Below are positions 1 through 7,405 of a stretch of DNA of 64,000 nt, piece by piece; position 1 is the stretch's first letter; each line of letters begins with the position of its first letter. The notes beneath the pieces are model-generated. The model saw nothing but the letters and a program-made list of their open reading frames with translations, was not told where the DNA came from and searched no databases. The DNA comes from Zobellia uliginosa (GTDB lineage: Bacteria; Bacteroidota; Bacteroidia; Flavobacteriales; Flavobacteriaceae). The translations under genes were made by a program, and so were the position numbers. The stretch covers positions 558,001 through 622,000 of the forward strand of contig NZ_FTOB01000004.1 in assembly GCF_900156625.1 (NCBI RefSeq). Reading direction: 5' to 3'.

Positions 1-2
1 TA

Positions 3-166
3 ATTCAGATTAAGCGGCAAGAGCGTAATTATTTTCGCCAATTAAAAGTGTGAAGTATGATATTAACGAGCTGTACCCCAGCGCTCGACATGCTTACAAT
101 GCCATTGGTCTCGCTGTCAAAACCAGTCGGCCCCGTAATGAGACAGCAAATCTCCGATTTGCGTAG
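3..166 (+). pseudogene. Possible frameshifted C-terminal gene remnant at the left edge
   Basis: The first bases read without a stop in one frame up to the TGA at 51-53, and in another frame from 29 to the TAG at 164-166. The second stretch (45 codons) has a plausible protein-like composition, and a good terminator hairpin follows 10 bases after its stop, which suggests a real plus-strand gene once ended here. The frame change and the in-frame stops at 11-13 and 26-28 mean it cannot be one intact reading frame. I do not recognise the family, and the upstream part lies outside the window. It could equally be non-coding sequence. Confidence 0.22.
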
Positions 167-175
167 TCGAATTAC

Positions 176-205
176 GTCCCGAATTCACTTCGGGACCTTA
201 TTTTT
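176..205 (+). terminator. Hairpin terminator
   Basis: An 8-bp perfect stem (GTCCCGAA at 176-183, TTCGGGAC at 189-196) with a 5-base loop is followed by a T-run at 201-205. The form is that of an intrinsic terminator for plus-strand transcription entering from the left of the window. Confidence 0.6.
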
Positions 206-214
206 AATTACTTT

Positions 215-420
215 TTCAAAGAACTACTTCGTCATACTCGGCGAAGTTCAACGGTGGCGTTTCCCTTTTTCGCTCTTGGCTCAAAAGGGGCGGGCTATCC
301 GCTTTTACTCCTCGGCCCAATTCGCAAAAGCCAATAGGACCTGTGGGGTAACCGCTACTATCCCTAACGCAAAAATCTACTAGGGAAAAAACCACCACGG
401 TCGGCAAAGATACCCCAAAA
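215..420. other. Unexplained non-coding stretch, possible structured element
   Basis: About 200 bases hold only short unconvincing reading frames on both strands. Two local hairpins can be drawn: CCCTTTT (263-269) with AAAAGGG (283-289), and GCGG (290-293) with CCGC (299-302) closing a 5-base loop. The sequence has the look of a recurrent intergenic element or a structured RNA, but I cannot name it. The bases from 420 to 501 are AT-rich leader of the next gene with nothing further visible. Confidence 0.25.
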
Positions 421-501
421 AGTATTCCAAAAAAAGTTTTGATAGGCTCTAATCATAAGTTACATTTGAAACCGCAGTCGACCTATAAGTTATAAAAGCC
501 C

Positions 502-1707
502 ATGATCATGAAGTTCGGAATCATTCGAGAGCGCAAAAACCCGCCCGATCGCCGTGTGGTACTATCGCCCCAGGCCTGCCAAAAAGTCCTGGCCCAACAG
601 CCCAAAGCCCAAATTGTCGTAGAACCTTCACCTATCCGCGTTTTTTCCGATGACGATTATAGGGCCCAAGGCATCGAGGTAGCTTCCAAAATGGAAGAAT
701 GCGACGTGCTTCTGGGCGTAAAGGAAGTACCCATCATCAACTTGATTCCCAATAAAAAATACTTTTTCTTTTCACATACCATCAAACAACAGCCCTACAA
801 TAAAGACTTGCTTCGGGCCGTACTCGAAAAGAACATAGAACTCTACGACCATGAGGTCATTACTAATGCCAAAGAACAACGCCTAGTGGCCTTCGGTCGC
901 TATGCCGGTATTGTCGGGGCGTATAACGGACTCCGTACATACGGACTCAAATACGACCTGTATCAATTGCCTAAGGCCGAAAACTTGGCCAATCAGCAAG
1001 AACTGATCCAAGAACTAAAAAAAATACAGCTGCCCAACATCAAGATCATCTTGACGGGTAGGGGCAGGGTAGGCAACGGCGCACGGGAAATGCTCGATGC
1101 CATGAATATCAGAAAAGTAAACGTTACCCAATACCTAGAAGAAACTTTTAATGAGCCGGTGTATTGCCAGATAGATGCCTCCGATTACAACAGGCGTAAA
1201 GACGGGGTACGGGGCAATAAGGCCGATTTTTTCGCCAATCCCGAAGCGTATAAAAGCAACTTTTACCGGTTTGCACAGGTTTCCGATTTTTTTATAGCCG
1301 GACACTTTTACGGTCAGGGGGCACCCTATCTTTTTACCCGTGAAGAGGCCAAGAGAAGCGATTTTAAAATAAAGGTGGTCGCCGATATAAGCTGCGATAT
1401 CGATGGGCCCGTGGCTACCACCATCAGACCTTCGACCATTGCGGACCCCATCTATGGCTATGATCCCGTTTCGGAGTCTGAAACCGACTTTAAAAACGAA
1501 TCGGCCATAGCGGTTATGGCCGTTGATAACTTGCCCTGCGAAATCCCACAAGATGCTAGCGAAGGGTTTGGGCAGGCATTTATAAAAAACGTGATTCCCG
1601 CCTTTTTCAATGGGGATAAAGATGGCGTCTTAGAACGGGCAAGAATGACGAAAAACGGAAAGCTTACAGCGCGTTACGCCTATTTGTCCGATTACGTGTC
1701 GCACTGA
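502..1707 (+). CDS. NAD(P)-dependent dehydrogenase of the alanine dehydrogenase / saccharopine dehydrogenase type
   Basis: A 401-residue cytosolic enzyme. The N-terminus (KFGIIRERKNPPDRRVVLSP) is the AlaDh/PNT N-terminal domain seen in alanine dehydrogenase, transhydrogenase and fungal-type saccharopine dehydrogenase (lysine-forming). A nucleotide-binding glycine cluster, TGRGRVGNGA, lies near residues 184-193, which supports NAD(P) binding. Length and layout fit the saccharopine dehydrogenase-like branch common in Bacteroidota better than true alanine dehydrogenase, whose usual length is about 370. The substrate is not decided by sequence. Translation may begin at the second ATG (508), giving MKFGIIRE, the usual family start. 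It stands alone, with no obvious partner gene. Confidence 0.85.
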   Translation: MIMKFGIIRERKNPPDRRVVLSPQACQKVLAQQPKAQIVVEPSPIRVFSDDDYRAQGIEVASKMEECDVLLGVKEVPIINLIPNKKYFFFSHTIKQQPYNKDLLRAVLEKNIELYDHEVITNAKEQRLVAFGRYAGIVGAYNGLRTYGLKYDLYQLPKAENLANQQELIQELKKIQLPNIKIILTGRGRVGNGAREMLDAMNIRKVNVTQYLEETFNEPVYCQIDASDYNRRKDGVRGNKADFFANPEAYKSNFYRFAQVSDFFIAGHFYGQGAPYLFTREEAKRSDFKIKVVADISCDIDGPVATTIRPSTIADPIYGYDPVSESETDFKNESAIAVMAVDNLPCEIPQDASEGFGQAFIKNVIPAFFNGDKDGVLERARMTKNGKLTARYAYLSDYVSH

Positions 1708-1767
1708 CCCAAGATTAAAAAAAGGTTTCGTTTTTGTTAATTTAGTGTTAATATTGCCTACCTTGTC

Positions 1768-2013
1768 ATGCGTTTAAAACCAAAACACATGACCTTCAAT
1801 TGGATTGCCGGGCGAGAGATCGATGAAAGACTACACCGCCTATGTATCGAGCTTGAATATGAATTTCGACCAAAAATAATCAGGTTCTTAATCGATAATT
1901 TCGATATGGAGGCTTGCTCCGACTTTTCCTGTTTTCACTTCAATGTAGACCTAGTGGCCAAAAAGGTAAGCCTGTCAGACGATACGCCATTGCGGTCTTT
2001 GCGAAAAGTATAA
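1768..2013 (+). CDS. Doubtful small open reading frame, 81 residues
   Basis: An 81-codon frame with an ATG start lies between the dehydrogenase gene and the convergent phosphodiesterase gene. It contains FRPKIIRFLID, which overlaps the first copy of a 25-bp direct repeat. I recognise no family, signal peptide or membrane segment. The second repeat copy covers the very end of the neighbouring gene, so this stretch may be rearranged debris rather than a gene. Confidence 0.2.
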   Translation: MRLKPKHMTFNWIAGREIDERLHRLCIELEYEFRPKIIRFLIDNFDMEACSDFSCFHFNVDLVAKKVSLSDDTPLRSLRKV

Positions 2014-2054
2014 ATCCCAATGTCTCCCGAAAAATAATCAGGTTCTTAATCGAT
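1872..2054. repeat. 25-bp perfect direct repeat pair (1872-1896 and 2030-2054)
   Basis: The two copies are identical over 25 bases, beginning AAAAATAATC and ending TTAATCGAT. Their starts are 158 bases apart. The second copy includes the last codons and stop of the minus-strand phosphodiesterase gene (TTAATCGAT reads ID-stop on the minus strand). The first copy may be a duplicated scrap of that gene's end. The rest of the gap between the two flanking genes (1708-2045) holds no convincing gene. Confidence 0.7.
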
Positions 2055-3158
2055 GACGATCTTCCAATCAATGATCGGTTGTTGTCTCGGTGCGATAAAA
2101 CAACCCAAGGCCTTCAGCTTTAAAACGATCTCGGTTTTGGTTTCCAAGGTTTTTACCAGCAATCGCTTGGTTTCACCTGCCGGTACTTCAAACACTGGTG
2201 AACTGTCGTAAAAGCTATATGCCATTTGGTTCTCAAAAAGCAGGTCGCTGCTGCTGATGTTTTTTAACTGAAGTTCCAGTACTTGCGATTTTGCACGGTA
2301 TTCCGCTTTAACGATCGCTATACTTTTCTGTAATAAAGGCTTTAGAAATTCGGCCTTGCCCACCATAAGGTCGTTGTAAACGGCAACGGTTCTGCCGGCG
2401 AATAGGGCTTCCTTTAAACCTTCCATGGTTTTGTCTTGGGCAAAGACCAAGGTAATGGGCCTGTGGTTTCCTTTTTCGGTATAGTCCCAATCAATGATCC
2501 CGTGAATATCACTGGTGCCCATAATGGTCAGGTCGTTCTCTAGGGCCAAGGTCAGGGCCTCCTCCGAATAATCTACGGTATTTATGACCTCAATGCCATG
2601 TAGTTCGCCCTTCTTGATGCGTTTTTTCTGAAAGTCGCTTAAGATTGGGGTTCCTTTAGGACTTTGGGCGTACCACGCAGGGTGGTTCCAAAAGACAAAG
2701 GCCTCTTGTTTTTTGGCTTCTGAAAAGGCTTTTTCGGCCTTGTCTACATTCAATTGGTTGGCATCCTTTATAAAGATCGCATTGTTATGGCCTACGGGAG
2801 CCGAACGGGTAATTTCGGAACCATGTACGATCAATAGCTTGTGTGATTTGGCTTCGGCCAGGGCCAGGGCGTAAGAACGGTTCCGGTCGGGGTGTGGAAT
2901 ATCTTCTTTATGGGGCTGGTATTCCAAGTGTTCGGTCAGTGATATGGCATCTAGGTTTTCCCTTAGGGCTTCCTGTACGCGAATGGTCGGCCACACCTTT
3001 CCATCCGAAAAAACGGTATGCTGGTGCAAATCGGTCTTTAGGGTTTTGTAACCTTCTATATCCGGGTAGCTCATGGGTTTTGCCCCGGCGTGCGAATGTG
3101 TTTGCGAATAGCTTTGTTGAAACGTGATCAGAAGGACTACAAGGGCCAGTTTTTTCAT
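2046..3158 (-). CDS. Secreted PHP-domain phosphodiesterase (Sb-PDE family)
   Basis: 370 residues with a cleavable signal peptide (about 1-19, ending SYSQ). PHP-domain metal ligands are clear: DLHQH at 43-47, EH at 76-77, HGSE at 112-115, NHPAW at 158-162 and GTSDIHG at 214-220. The PHP fold carries a di- or trinuclear metal centre and hydrolyses phosphoesters. The match is to the Sb-PDE group named after the Sphingobium phosphodiesterase, though the physiological substrate here is unknown. The signal peptide places it in the periplasm or outside. The C-terminal 120 residues look like a small beta-sandwich. It is convergent with the gene on its left and is not in an obvious operon. Confidence 0.85.
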   Translation of the reverse strand: MKKLALVVLLITFQQSYSQTHSHAGAKPMSYPDIEGYKTLKTDLHQHTVFSDGKVWPTIRVQEALRENLDAISLTEHLEYQPHKEDIPHPDRNRSYALALAEAKSHKLLIVHGSEITRSAPVGHNNAIFIKDANQLNVDKAEKAFSEAKKQEAFVFWNHPAWYAQSPKGTPILSDFQKKRIKKGELHGIEVINTVDYSEEALTLALENDLTIMGTSDIHGIIDWDYTEKGNHRPITLVFAQDKTMEGLKEALFAGRTVAVYNDLMVGKAEFLKPLLQKSIAIVKAEYRAKSQVLELQLKNISSSDLLFENQMAYSFYDSSPVFEVPAGETKRLLVKTLETKTEIVLKLKALGCFIAPRQQPIIDWKIVID

Positions 3159-3226
3159 GGTGTGGATTTATGTTGCTAAAATATACAACAAGAATCGCGT
3201 CCTATTACCTCTGGTATTAAGTAAAC

Positions 3227-3898
3227 TTAAATTTTCGGGTTGTTTATGGTTAAGGTGCCGTGACCCCGTAAAAATGGTTTGAGCGCCCAGAACGAGACCC
3301 AAATAAAACTTCCGAAACCAAATATCCATAACCAGGCATCGACTAAGAACAAGGAGTTGAAAAGGCTTTCGGCCAAGACCAAGGGCTTGGTCACAATGTC
3401 CCACGAGTTAAAACGCAGAAAGCGGCCTAGAAAAATACCGTAACCGCTCAGCAAGCTCACAAAGAGTAGAATGCCGTTGGCCAGAACGGGGTGGTTCCTC
3501 TTTCTCAGATAGCTAAAAACGTCCATCATAGAGAGCACCCCTAATATCAATCCGTTTAGCGAAAAAACAAAAAACAACAAAAGGTCAAGCCAAAAGGTAG
3601 GCCTAGCGGAGTCTAAATGCACAAAGTCGGTAATGATATAGGGGCTGTTGGGCAAGAAAAGCACCCATAGGAACAAGATGACAATTCGTAAGGCCCTCGA
3701 CTTTTGTACCTGTACGTTGAACAGGAATTGCTTCGATAAAAAAAGGGGAACGAGCGCCAAAAAAAGGTTCCACAACAAAAAGGTAAAGTCGATAGATTGG
3801 GTCCAATATACCCTTAGGGCTAAAAGTGCCGTACCCAATGCGGTCAATAAGAGGAGTTTTTTGTGGAATAGATTGTTTTTTAAAGCGCTGGGAATCAT
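3227..3898 (-). CDS. DUF1361 family integral membrane protein
   Basis: 223 residues with six or so hydrophobic segments. Family landmarks are visible: an early FTFLLWNLFLALVPLFLS segment, LPNSPYIITDF near residues 81-91, and GYGIFLGRFLRFNSWDIV near 152-169. These conserved polar positions within membrane segments define DUF1361. No function is established for the family. The start is set by the ATG at 3898; the gene is divergent from the DUF1801 gene with a short shared promoter region. Confidence 0.85.
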   Translation of the reverse strand: MIPSALKNNLFHKKLLLLTALGTALLALRVYWTQSIDFTFLLWNLFLALVPLFLSKQFLFNVQVQKSRALRIVILFLWVLFLPNSPYIITDFVHLDSARPTFWLDLLLFFVFSLNGLILGVLSMMDVFSYLRKRNHPVLANGILLFVSLLSGYGIFLGRFLRFNSWDIVTKPLVLAESLFNSLFLVDAWLWIFGFGSFIWVSFWALKPFLRGHGTLTINNPKI

Positions 3899-3943
3899 GG
3901 GACAAAAAAGGGATTTGGTCTATGTTATAGAACGGGAACGAAC

Positions 3944-3951
3944 TATATTTG
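3944..3951 (+). promoter_or_regulatory. Bacteroidota-type -7 box for the DUF1801 gene
   Basis: TATATTTG matches the flavobacterial -7 consensus TAnnTTTG and lies 26 bases before the ATG at 3977. No clean TTG is seen at the usual -33 distance, so this is a moderate call. Confidence 0.4.
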
Positions 3952-3976
3952 TTGTTGATACTACGAATTTTGGCCC

Positions 3977-4336
3977 ATGAACCCTGCAGAAAACTATATC
4001 CTCGATCAACCGGAACCTTTTAGGGGTATTTTGTTGCATTTGCAATCGGTCATAGAGCGAACTGTTCCCGATGCCGATTTAAAGTTCAAATATAAAATTC
4101 CCTTCTATTACATCAATGGAAGTCCCTTTTGTTATTTGAACCAAAGTAAAAATTATATTGATCTGGGGTTTTGGAAGGCGGCCCACCTGACCGTTCATCA
4201 AGAACATATGGTTACCGAGGGGCGCAAAGTCATGAAGTCCTTGCGCTATACCTCGTTGGAAAGTATAAACGATTCCGTGCTTACGGAAGTCCTAAAGGAA
4301 GCATATGCCGTACGCAACGCTAAATTTTATAAGTGA
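3977..4336 (+). CDS. DUF1801 domain protein
   Basis: 119 residues, small and cytosolic. The pattern FKYKIPFYYINGSPFCYLNQSKNYIDLGFW followed by a C-terminal helical KEAYAVRNAKFYK is typical of the DUF1801 (YdhG-like) fold. No catalytic role is established for the family. The ATG follows a good promoter box closely, which supports this start. Its stop abuts the convergent PepSY gene end without any gap. Confidence 0.8.
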   Translation: MNPAENYILDQPEPFRGILLHLQSVIERTVPDADLKFKYKIPFYYINGSPFCYLNQSKNYIDLGFWKAAHLTVHQEHMVTEGRKVMKSLRYTSLESINDSVLTEVLKEAYAVRNAKFYK

Positions 4337-5926
4337 TCAATTTACCGCAATGGTATTGGTTTTAGCTTTTTTGAGACGGACTTTTTTGGGTTTTTGTAGT
4401 GATTTCATATAGACCCATAGCCCTGCGGCCGACAGGAAAACCCATAGTAAATCGACTAGTAAGATATCATGCTTTCCCTCGGCCATGGCTACCCAGGGCC
4501 AGTTGCCCGAAACCATACCGTTGCTTATAGGAACAAAGAAGCCTAAAATGCTTCCCCATAATAAACAATACCTATGGGTGAGGCCGTTGTTTTTCCTTAA
4601 GATAAAATAAACCGATAAAAGCAACCATCCTAAGAAATAGCAGTAATAGATCATTGTTTTTCCCTCGGCATTAAAGGCCTTTACCATAATAAAAGTGAAG
4701 GCGGTTATAGGGTACATACTTAGGCAAATGGCCAAATAGTAGCGTACCACGCCTTCGTTAAAACGTCTTTTCTTTTCCGGAACGTTCTTTTTGTCGCGGG
4801 CCGTAAGCCATATTAAAACTCCCGAGATGATCACAAAACAGGAAACCAACCCTAAAATAAATGAAATCACCCTTAGGCCATAGCCGGCATAGTCGCCAAA
4901 ATGAAGCCTGAAGAGCATGTTCTTTACCCCGTCTAGATACGAGCTTGTGCCCATGGGGTCTTTGACAACCGTACTGCTTCCGTCAAGGACTTTGAAAATA
5001 ATGTGGCCCACGCCGTTTAGTTTACTCTTATAGTCCATTTGCCCGTTTATCGAAACCTGCATGTTGGTGTCGCCATAGTTGAAAATATGTACTTCGGTGA
5101 CCTTGAAATCCTTCCATTTCTCTTGGGTCTTGGCTACGAAGCCATCAATATTCGGAATGAACTGTAAGGGTTTATGGTCGGCTTCAAATACGGGGTGGCT
5201 GTATTCGAGTTCCTCGTACATTTTTGTTTGGTCTCCCTTATAGAGGGTGAGTACACTGGGGGCCACTACTATGAGCTTTAGCATAAAAAAGGCCCCGGTT
5301 ACCGCATAGACCAGTTGAAAGGGAAGGCCAATGACACCAAGGGCGGTATGGGCGTCGGTCCACAGCGTTTTCATTTTGGTCCATGGCCTGAAAAGATAAA
5401 AGTTCGGAATGATTTTTTTCCAGTGTACGATTATGCCCGTAACGATGGCAAAGAGAAAAAAGAAAGCCACAAACCCTGAAAGGTAATACCCGAAGGGATA
5501 GGGGATTTGGGCAAAGAAATGCAGGCGGTACAAGAATTCACCTAATGAATAATTGCCGATATAATCCGTTGTGCCCAGATCATGGGTGTCTAAATAAAAA
5601 AATGCCCTGGCCCTTTCGGTCTCAGACAACAGGGTGTCTTTTGAAGCCCCTAGGTTTACGCTTATTTTGCGTTCGTTGTAATAGTGCCGAAATTCAATAT
5701 CCCTGCCGAGTAAAGTCCTTTCCGAGGCCAGACTGTCGAGAACGGGGCCTATGGGTACCGATATTTCGTCTTTGACACTTACTTTATGGCCGCGTTGCCA
5801 ATTGGCGATCTCGTCCCTGAAAAAGGAAAAGGACCCCGCGAAAAAAATGACGTAAAGCGCTACACTGATAACTATGCCGCTTACCGTATGGGTGTGAAGT
5901 AAAATGTTGTAAGTTCTTTGGCCCAT
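4337..5926 (-). CDS. PepSY-associated membrane protein of an iron uptake operon
   Basis: The likely protein is 529 residues, starting MGQRTYNILLHTHTVSG; the longer frame reaching back to 6064 would overlap the upstream gene by 130 bases and has an atypical N-terminus. The H-x-H in the first membrane helix (LLHTHTVSG), several further helices, a periplasmic domain and a C-terminal helix cluster fit the PepSY-TM family. Related proteins act in siderophore uptake, where some are proposed to reduce ferric siderophores at the inner membrane with haem-bound histidines (FoxB type). It begins 5 bases after the DUF3649 gene stop and ends the operon that begins with the TonB receptor. Reductase activity is inferred. 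Confidence 0.82.
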   Translation of the reverse strand: MGQRTYNILLHTHTVSGIVISVALYVIFFAGSFSFFRDEIANWQRGHKVSVKDEISVPIGPVLDSLASERTLLGRDIEFRHYYNERKISVNLGASKDTLLSETERARAFFYLDTHDLGTTDYIGNYSLGEFLYRLHFFAQIPYPFGYYLSGFVAFFFLFAIVTGIIVHWKKIIPNFYLFRPWTKMKTLWTDAHTALGVIGLPFQLVYAVTGAFFMLKLIVVAPSVLTLYKGDQTKMYEELEYSHPVFEADHKPLQFIPNIDGFVAKTQEKWKDFKVTEVHIFNYGDTNMQVSINGQMDYKSKLNGVGHIIFKVLDGSSTVVKDPMGTSSYLDGVKNMLFRLHFGDYAGYGLRVISFILGLVSCFVIISGVLIWLTARDKKNVPEKKRRFNEGVVRYYLAICLSMYPITAFTFIMVKAFNAEGKTMIYYCYFLGWLLLSVYFILRKNNGLTHRYCLLWGSILGFFVPISNGMVSGNWPWVAMAEGKHDILLVDLLWVFLSAAGLWVYMKSLQKPKKVRLKKAKTNTIAVN

Positions 5927-5931
5927 AAATT

Positions 5932-6234
5932 TTATGAGGTTAGGGGATAAAGCGACTGCCCAATGTAGATGGCAATACCGCAAATAAGAATAACGATGAG
6001 GTATAATCCCCATAACTTCCAGCCGTTCTTGGCCAAAAAGGACAAGATCATCAAGGCCGTCCATAACAGGAATATGGTATAGCTACCGGTAATAAGCACG
6101 GTGGCCCGGTCGAGCCATGCGGCCAAGGATAAATGAATCGATACGGAAACAAGATAGCCACCTAGAATGGCAGCGCTTATCTTGGCGAATCGCTGCCATT
6201 TTGATGTAGTGAGATATTTGGGGTTTGCCGGCAT
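5932..6234 (-). CDS. DUF3649-like small membrane protein, iron uptake operon
   Basis: 100 residues with three hydrophobic segments. The arrangement FAKISAAILGGYLVSV, then FLLWTALMILSFLA, fits DUF3649, a family found beside DUF3325 and PepSY proteins in siderophore uptake operons of proteobacteria. Its stop lies 5 bases from the PepSY start and it begins 3 bases after the preceding gene, so all are likely co-translated. Probably an inner-membrane helper; its molecular role is not known. Confidence 0.7.
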   Translation of the reverse strand: MPANPKYLTTSKWQRFAKISAAILGGYLVSVSIHLSLAAWLDRATVLITGSYTIFLLWTALMILSFLAKNGWKLWGLYLIVILICGIAIYIGQSLYPLTS

Positions 6235-6237
6235 GGG

Positions 6238-6570
6238 TTAAAAGATTAGTAATTCTAGGCTGAATGAAATTGAAAACAAGGCCAGCATGCCCCACCTTCC
6301 GATGACCCGTAAGGGGGTGATGCATATGGTAAGGCTTCCAATGGTCATCAACATGATCGATCCAAGTAAAAGTCCTGCCCCCCAACCGTATTGGATGCCC
6401 GTAAGAAGAAGGGAAAGAACCACAAGGGAACTTCCCACGGTCTTAGCGGTCAACTTGTGTTGTTGTACCCATGTGATTCCCAACATTTGTTGGTTGTGGG
6501 GCATCCTTTCGGAAGAGGCGTACAATTGAAAAAAACCTAGAAAAAAGAGTAGACTCAATAAAGTGATCAT
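6238..6570 (-). CDS. DUF3325-like small membrane protein, iron uptake operon
   Basis: 110 residues with three to four membrane helices (for example LLSLLFFLGFFQLYASSER at the start and YGWGAGLLLGSIMLMTIGS later). The FLGF...RMPHNQQMLG segment resembles the DUF3325 pattern, whose genes accompany DUF3649 and PepSY genes. Its ATG overlaps the stop of the DUF4198 gene by 4 bases, showing translational coupling. Assignment rests on pattern and company more than on strong motif matches. Confidence 0.68.
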   Translation of the reverse strand: MITLLSLLFFLGFFQLYASSERMPHNQQMLGITWVQQHKLTAKTVGSSLVVLSLLLTGIQYGWGAGLLLGSIMLMTIGSLTICITPLRVIGRWGMLALFSISFSLELLIF

Positions 6571-7316
6571 AGTTTTTGGCTATTGTTTTTTAGGGGAATA
6601 CAATAGGTGGCACAATGCCAAATGAATTCGTAATCAAGTTCTTTGTACGTTCCGGGTACGGTTTCGTTATAGGTTGCCTCGACCGTATATTTTGTAGGCC
6701 ATGGCAGTTGAAATGAAATCTTTCCGTCTTTGTCCGTGCTCAGTTTTTTTGACCATAGGTCGGAGACAAAGACGCTTACTTCGTTTTTGGCCAAGGGCTT
6801 GCCCTTGAAAAGCAATTGAAGGCTGACTTCCTTCGAAACCCCAAAGGAATCAGGACTGACATCTATAATTTCAATACCGTCTATATTGGTTTTGGCAATA
6901 GCAGCGGGTCGATCGCCCACAACAACTTTGGCCTTGGCGTGATATTGTGGTTTGAATATGCCGAAATCGTACTGGGTAAAGTCCAATACCTTCATATCCT
7001 TATTGTCCAATGCCAAGGTGTAGGTGCCTTTTTGGCTAGGGGTAAAACTGGCCGCGTAAAAGTCGTCTTTGGCAGAAACCGGTAGGGCGGTTTTGGTGCC
7101 GTCGGGAGAGATAAGCCATAAGCTAAAGTTGCTGACGCCCTTAAAGGCGTCTCCTTCAACTTTTTCGATCACACCATAGGTGTATTCCCCGAAACGCACT
7201 TTTATCTGGTGCTCTTGGTTCAATTGCCCCTGTGGTGCGGCTTCAATCCATAAATAGTGCGAAAAGATAGGGGAGGTCGATAAAAACAATACGAGTAAGG
7301 TGATGATTTTTTTCAT
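6567..7316 (-). CDS. DUF4198 family periplasmic protein, iron uptake operon
   Basis: 249 residues from the ATG at 7316 (MKKIITLLVLFLS), which gives a clean signal peptide; the longer frame upstream of it has no signal-like start. After the signal comes HYLWIEA, the usual DUF4198 opening, then two beta-sandwich modules (one near 25-120 with the GTYTLALDNKD pattern, one near 145-235). Members are periplasmic proteins found with metal and siderophore uptake systems and may bind metal or ligand. Here it sits between the receptor and the inner-membrane proteins, consistent with a carrier role, which is inference. Confidence 0.78.
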   Translation of the reverse strand: MKKIITLLVLFLSTSPIFSHYLWIEAAPQGQLNQEHQIKVRFGEYTYGVIEKVEGDAFKGVSNFSLWLISPDGTKTALPVSAKDDFYAASFTPSQKGTYTLALDNKDMKVLDFTQYDFGIFKPQYHAKAKVVVGDRPAAIAKTNIDGIEIIDVSPDSFGVSKEVSLQLLFKGKPLAKNEVSVFVSDLWSKKLSTDKDGKISFQLPWPTKYTVEATYNETVPGTYKELDYEFIWHCATYCIPLKNNSQKL

Positions 7317-7352
7317 TTTATAGGGATTAAAGGTTACTGGAAAAAGGGATAA

Positions 7353-7386
7353 AGTGCCCTTGACGAAAATGACGTTCAAGGGCACT
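7353..7386 (-). terminator. Intercistronic hairpin between the TonB receptor and DUF4198 genes
   Basis: An 11-bp perfect stem (AGTGCCCTTGA at 7353-7363, TCAAGGGCACT at 7376-7386) lies 20 bases after the receptor stop. Only a short T-run follows on the minus strand, so it may partially terminate or protect the receptor message, giving more receptor than downstream proteins. Confidence 0.6.
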
Positions 7387-7405
7387 GCAAACAAACTAAC
7401 TCAAC

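Noticed and set aside
5927-6064. N-terminal extension of the PepSY gene
   Set aside because: It overlaps the DUF3649 gene by about 130 bases and lacks a proper start, while MGQRTYNILLHTHT begins 5 bases after that gene's stop.
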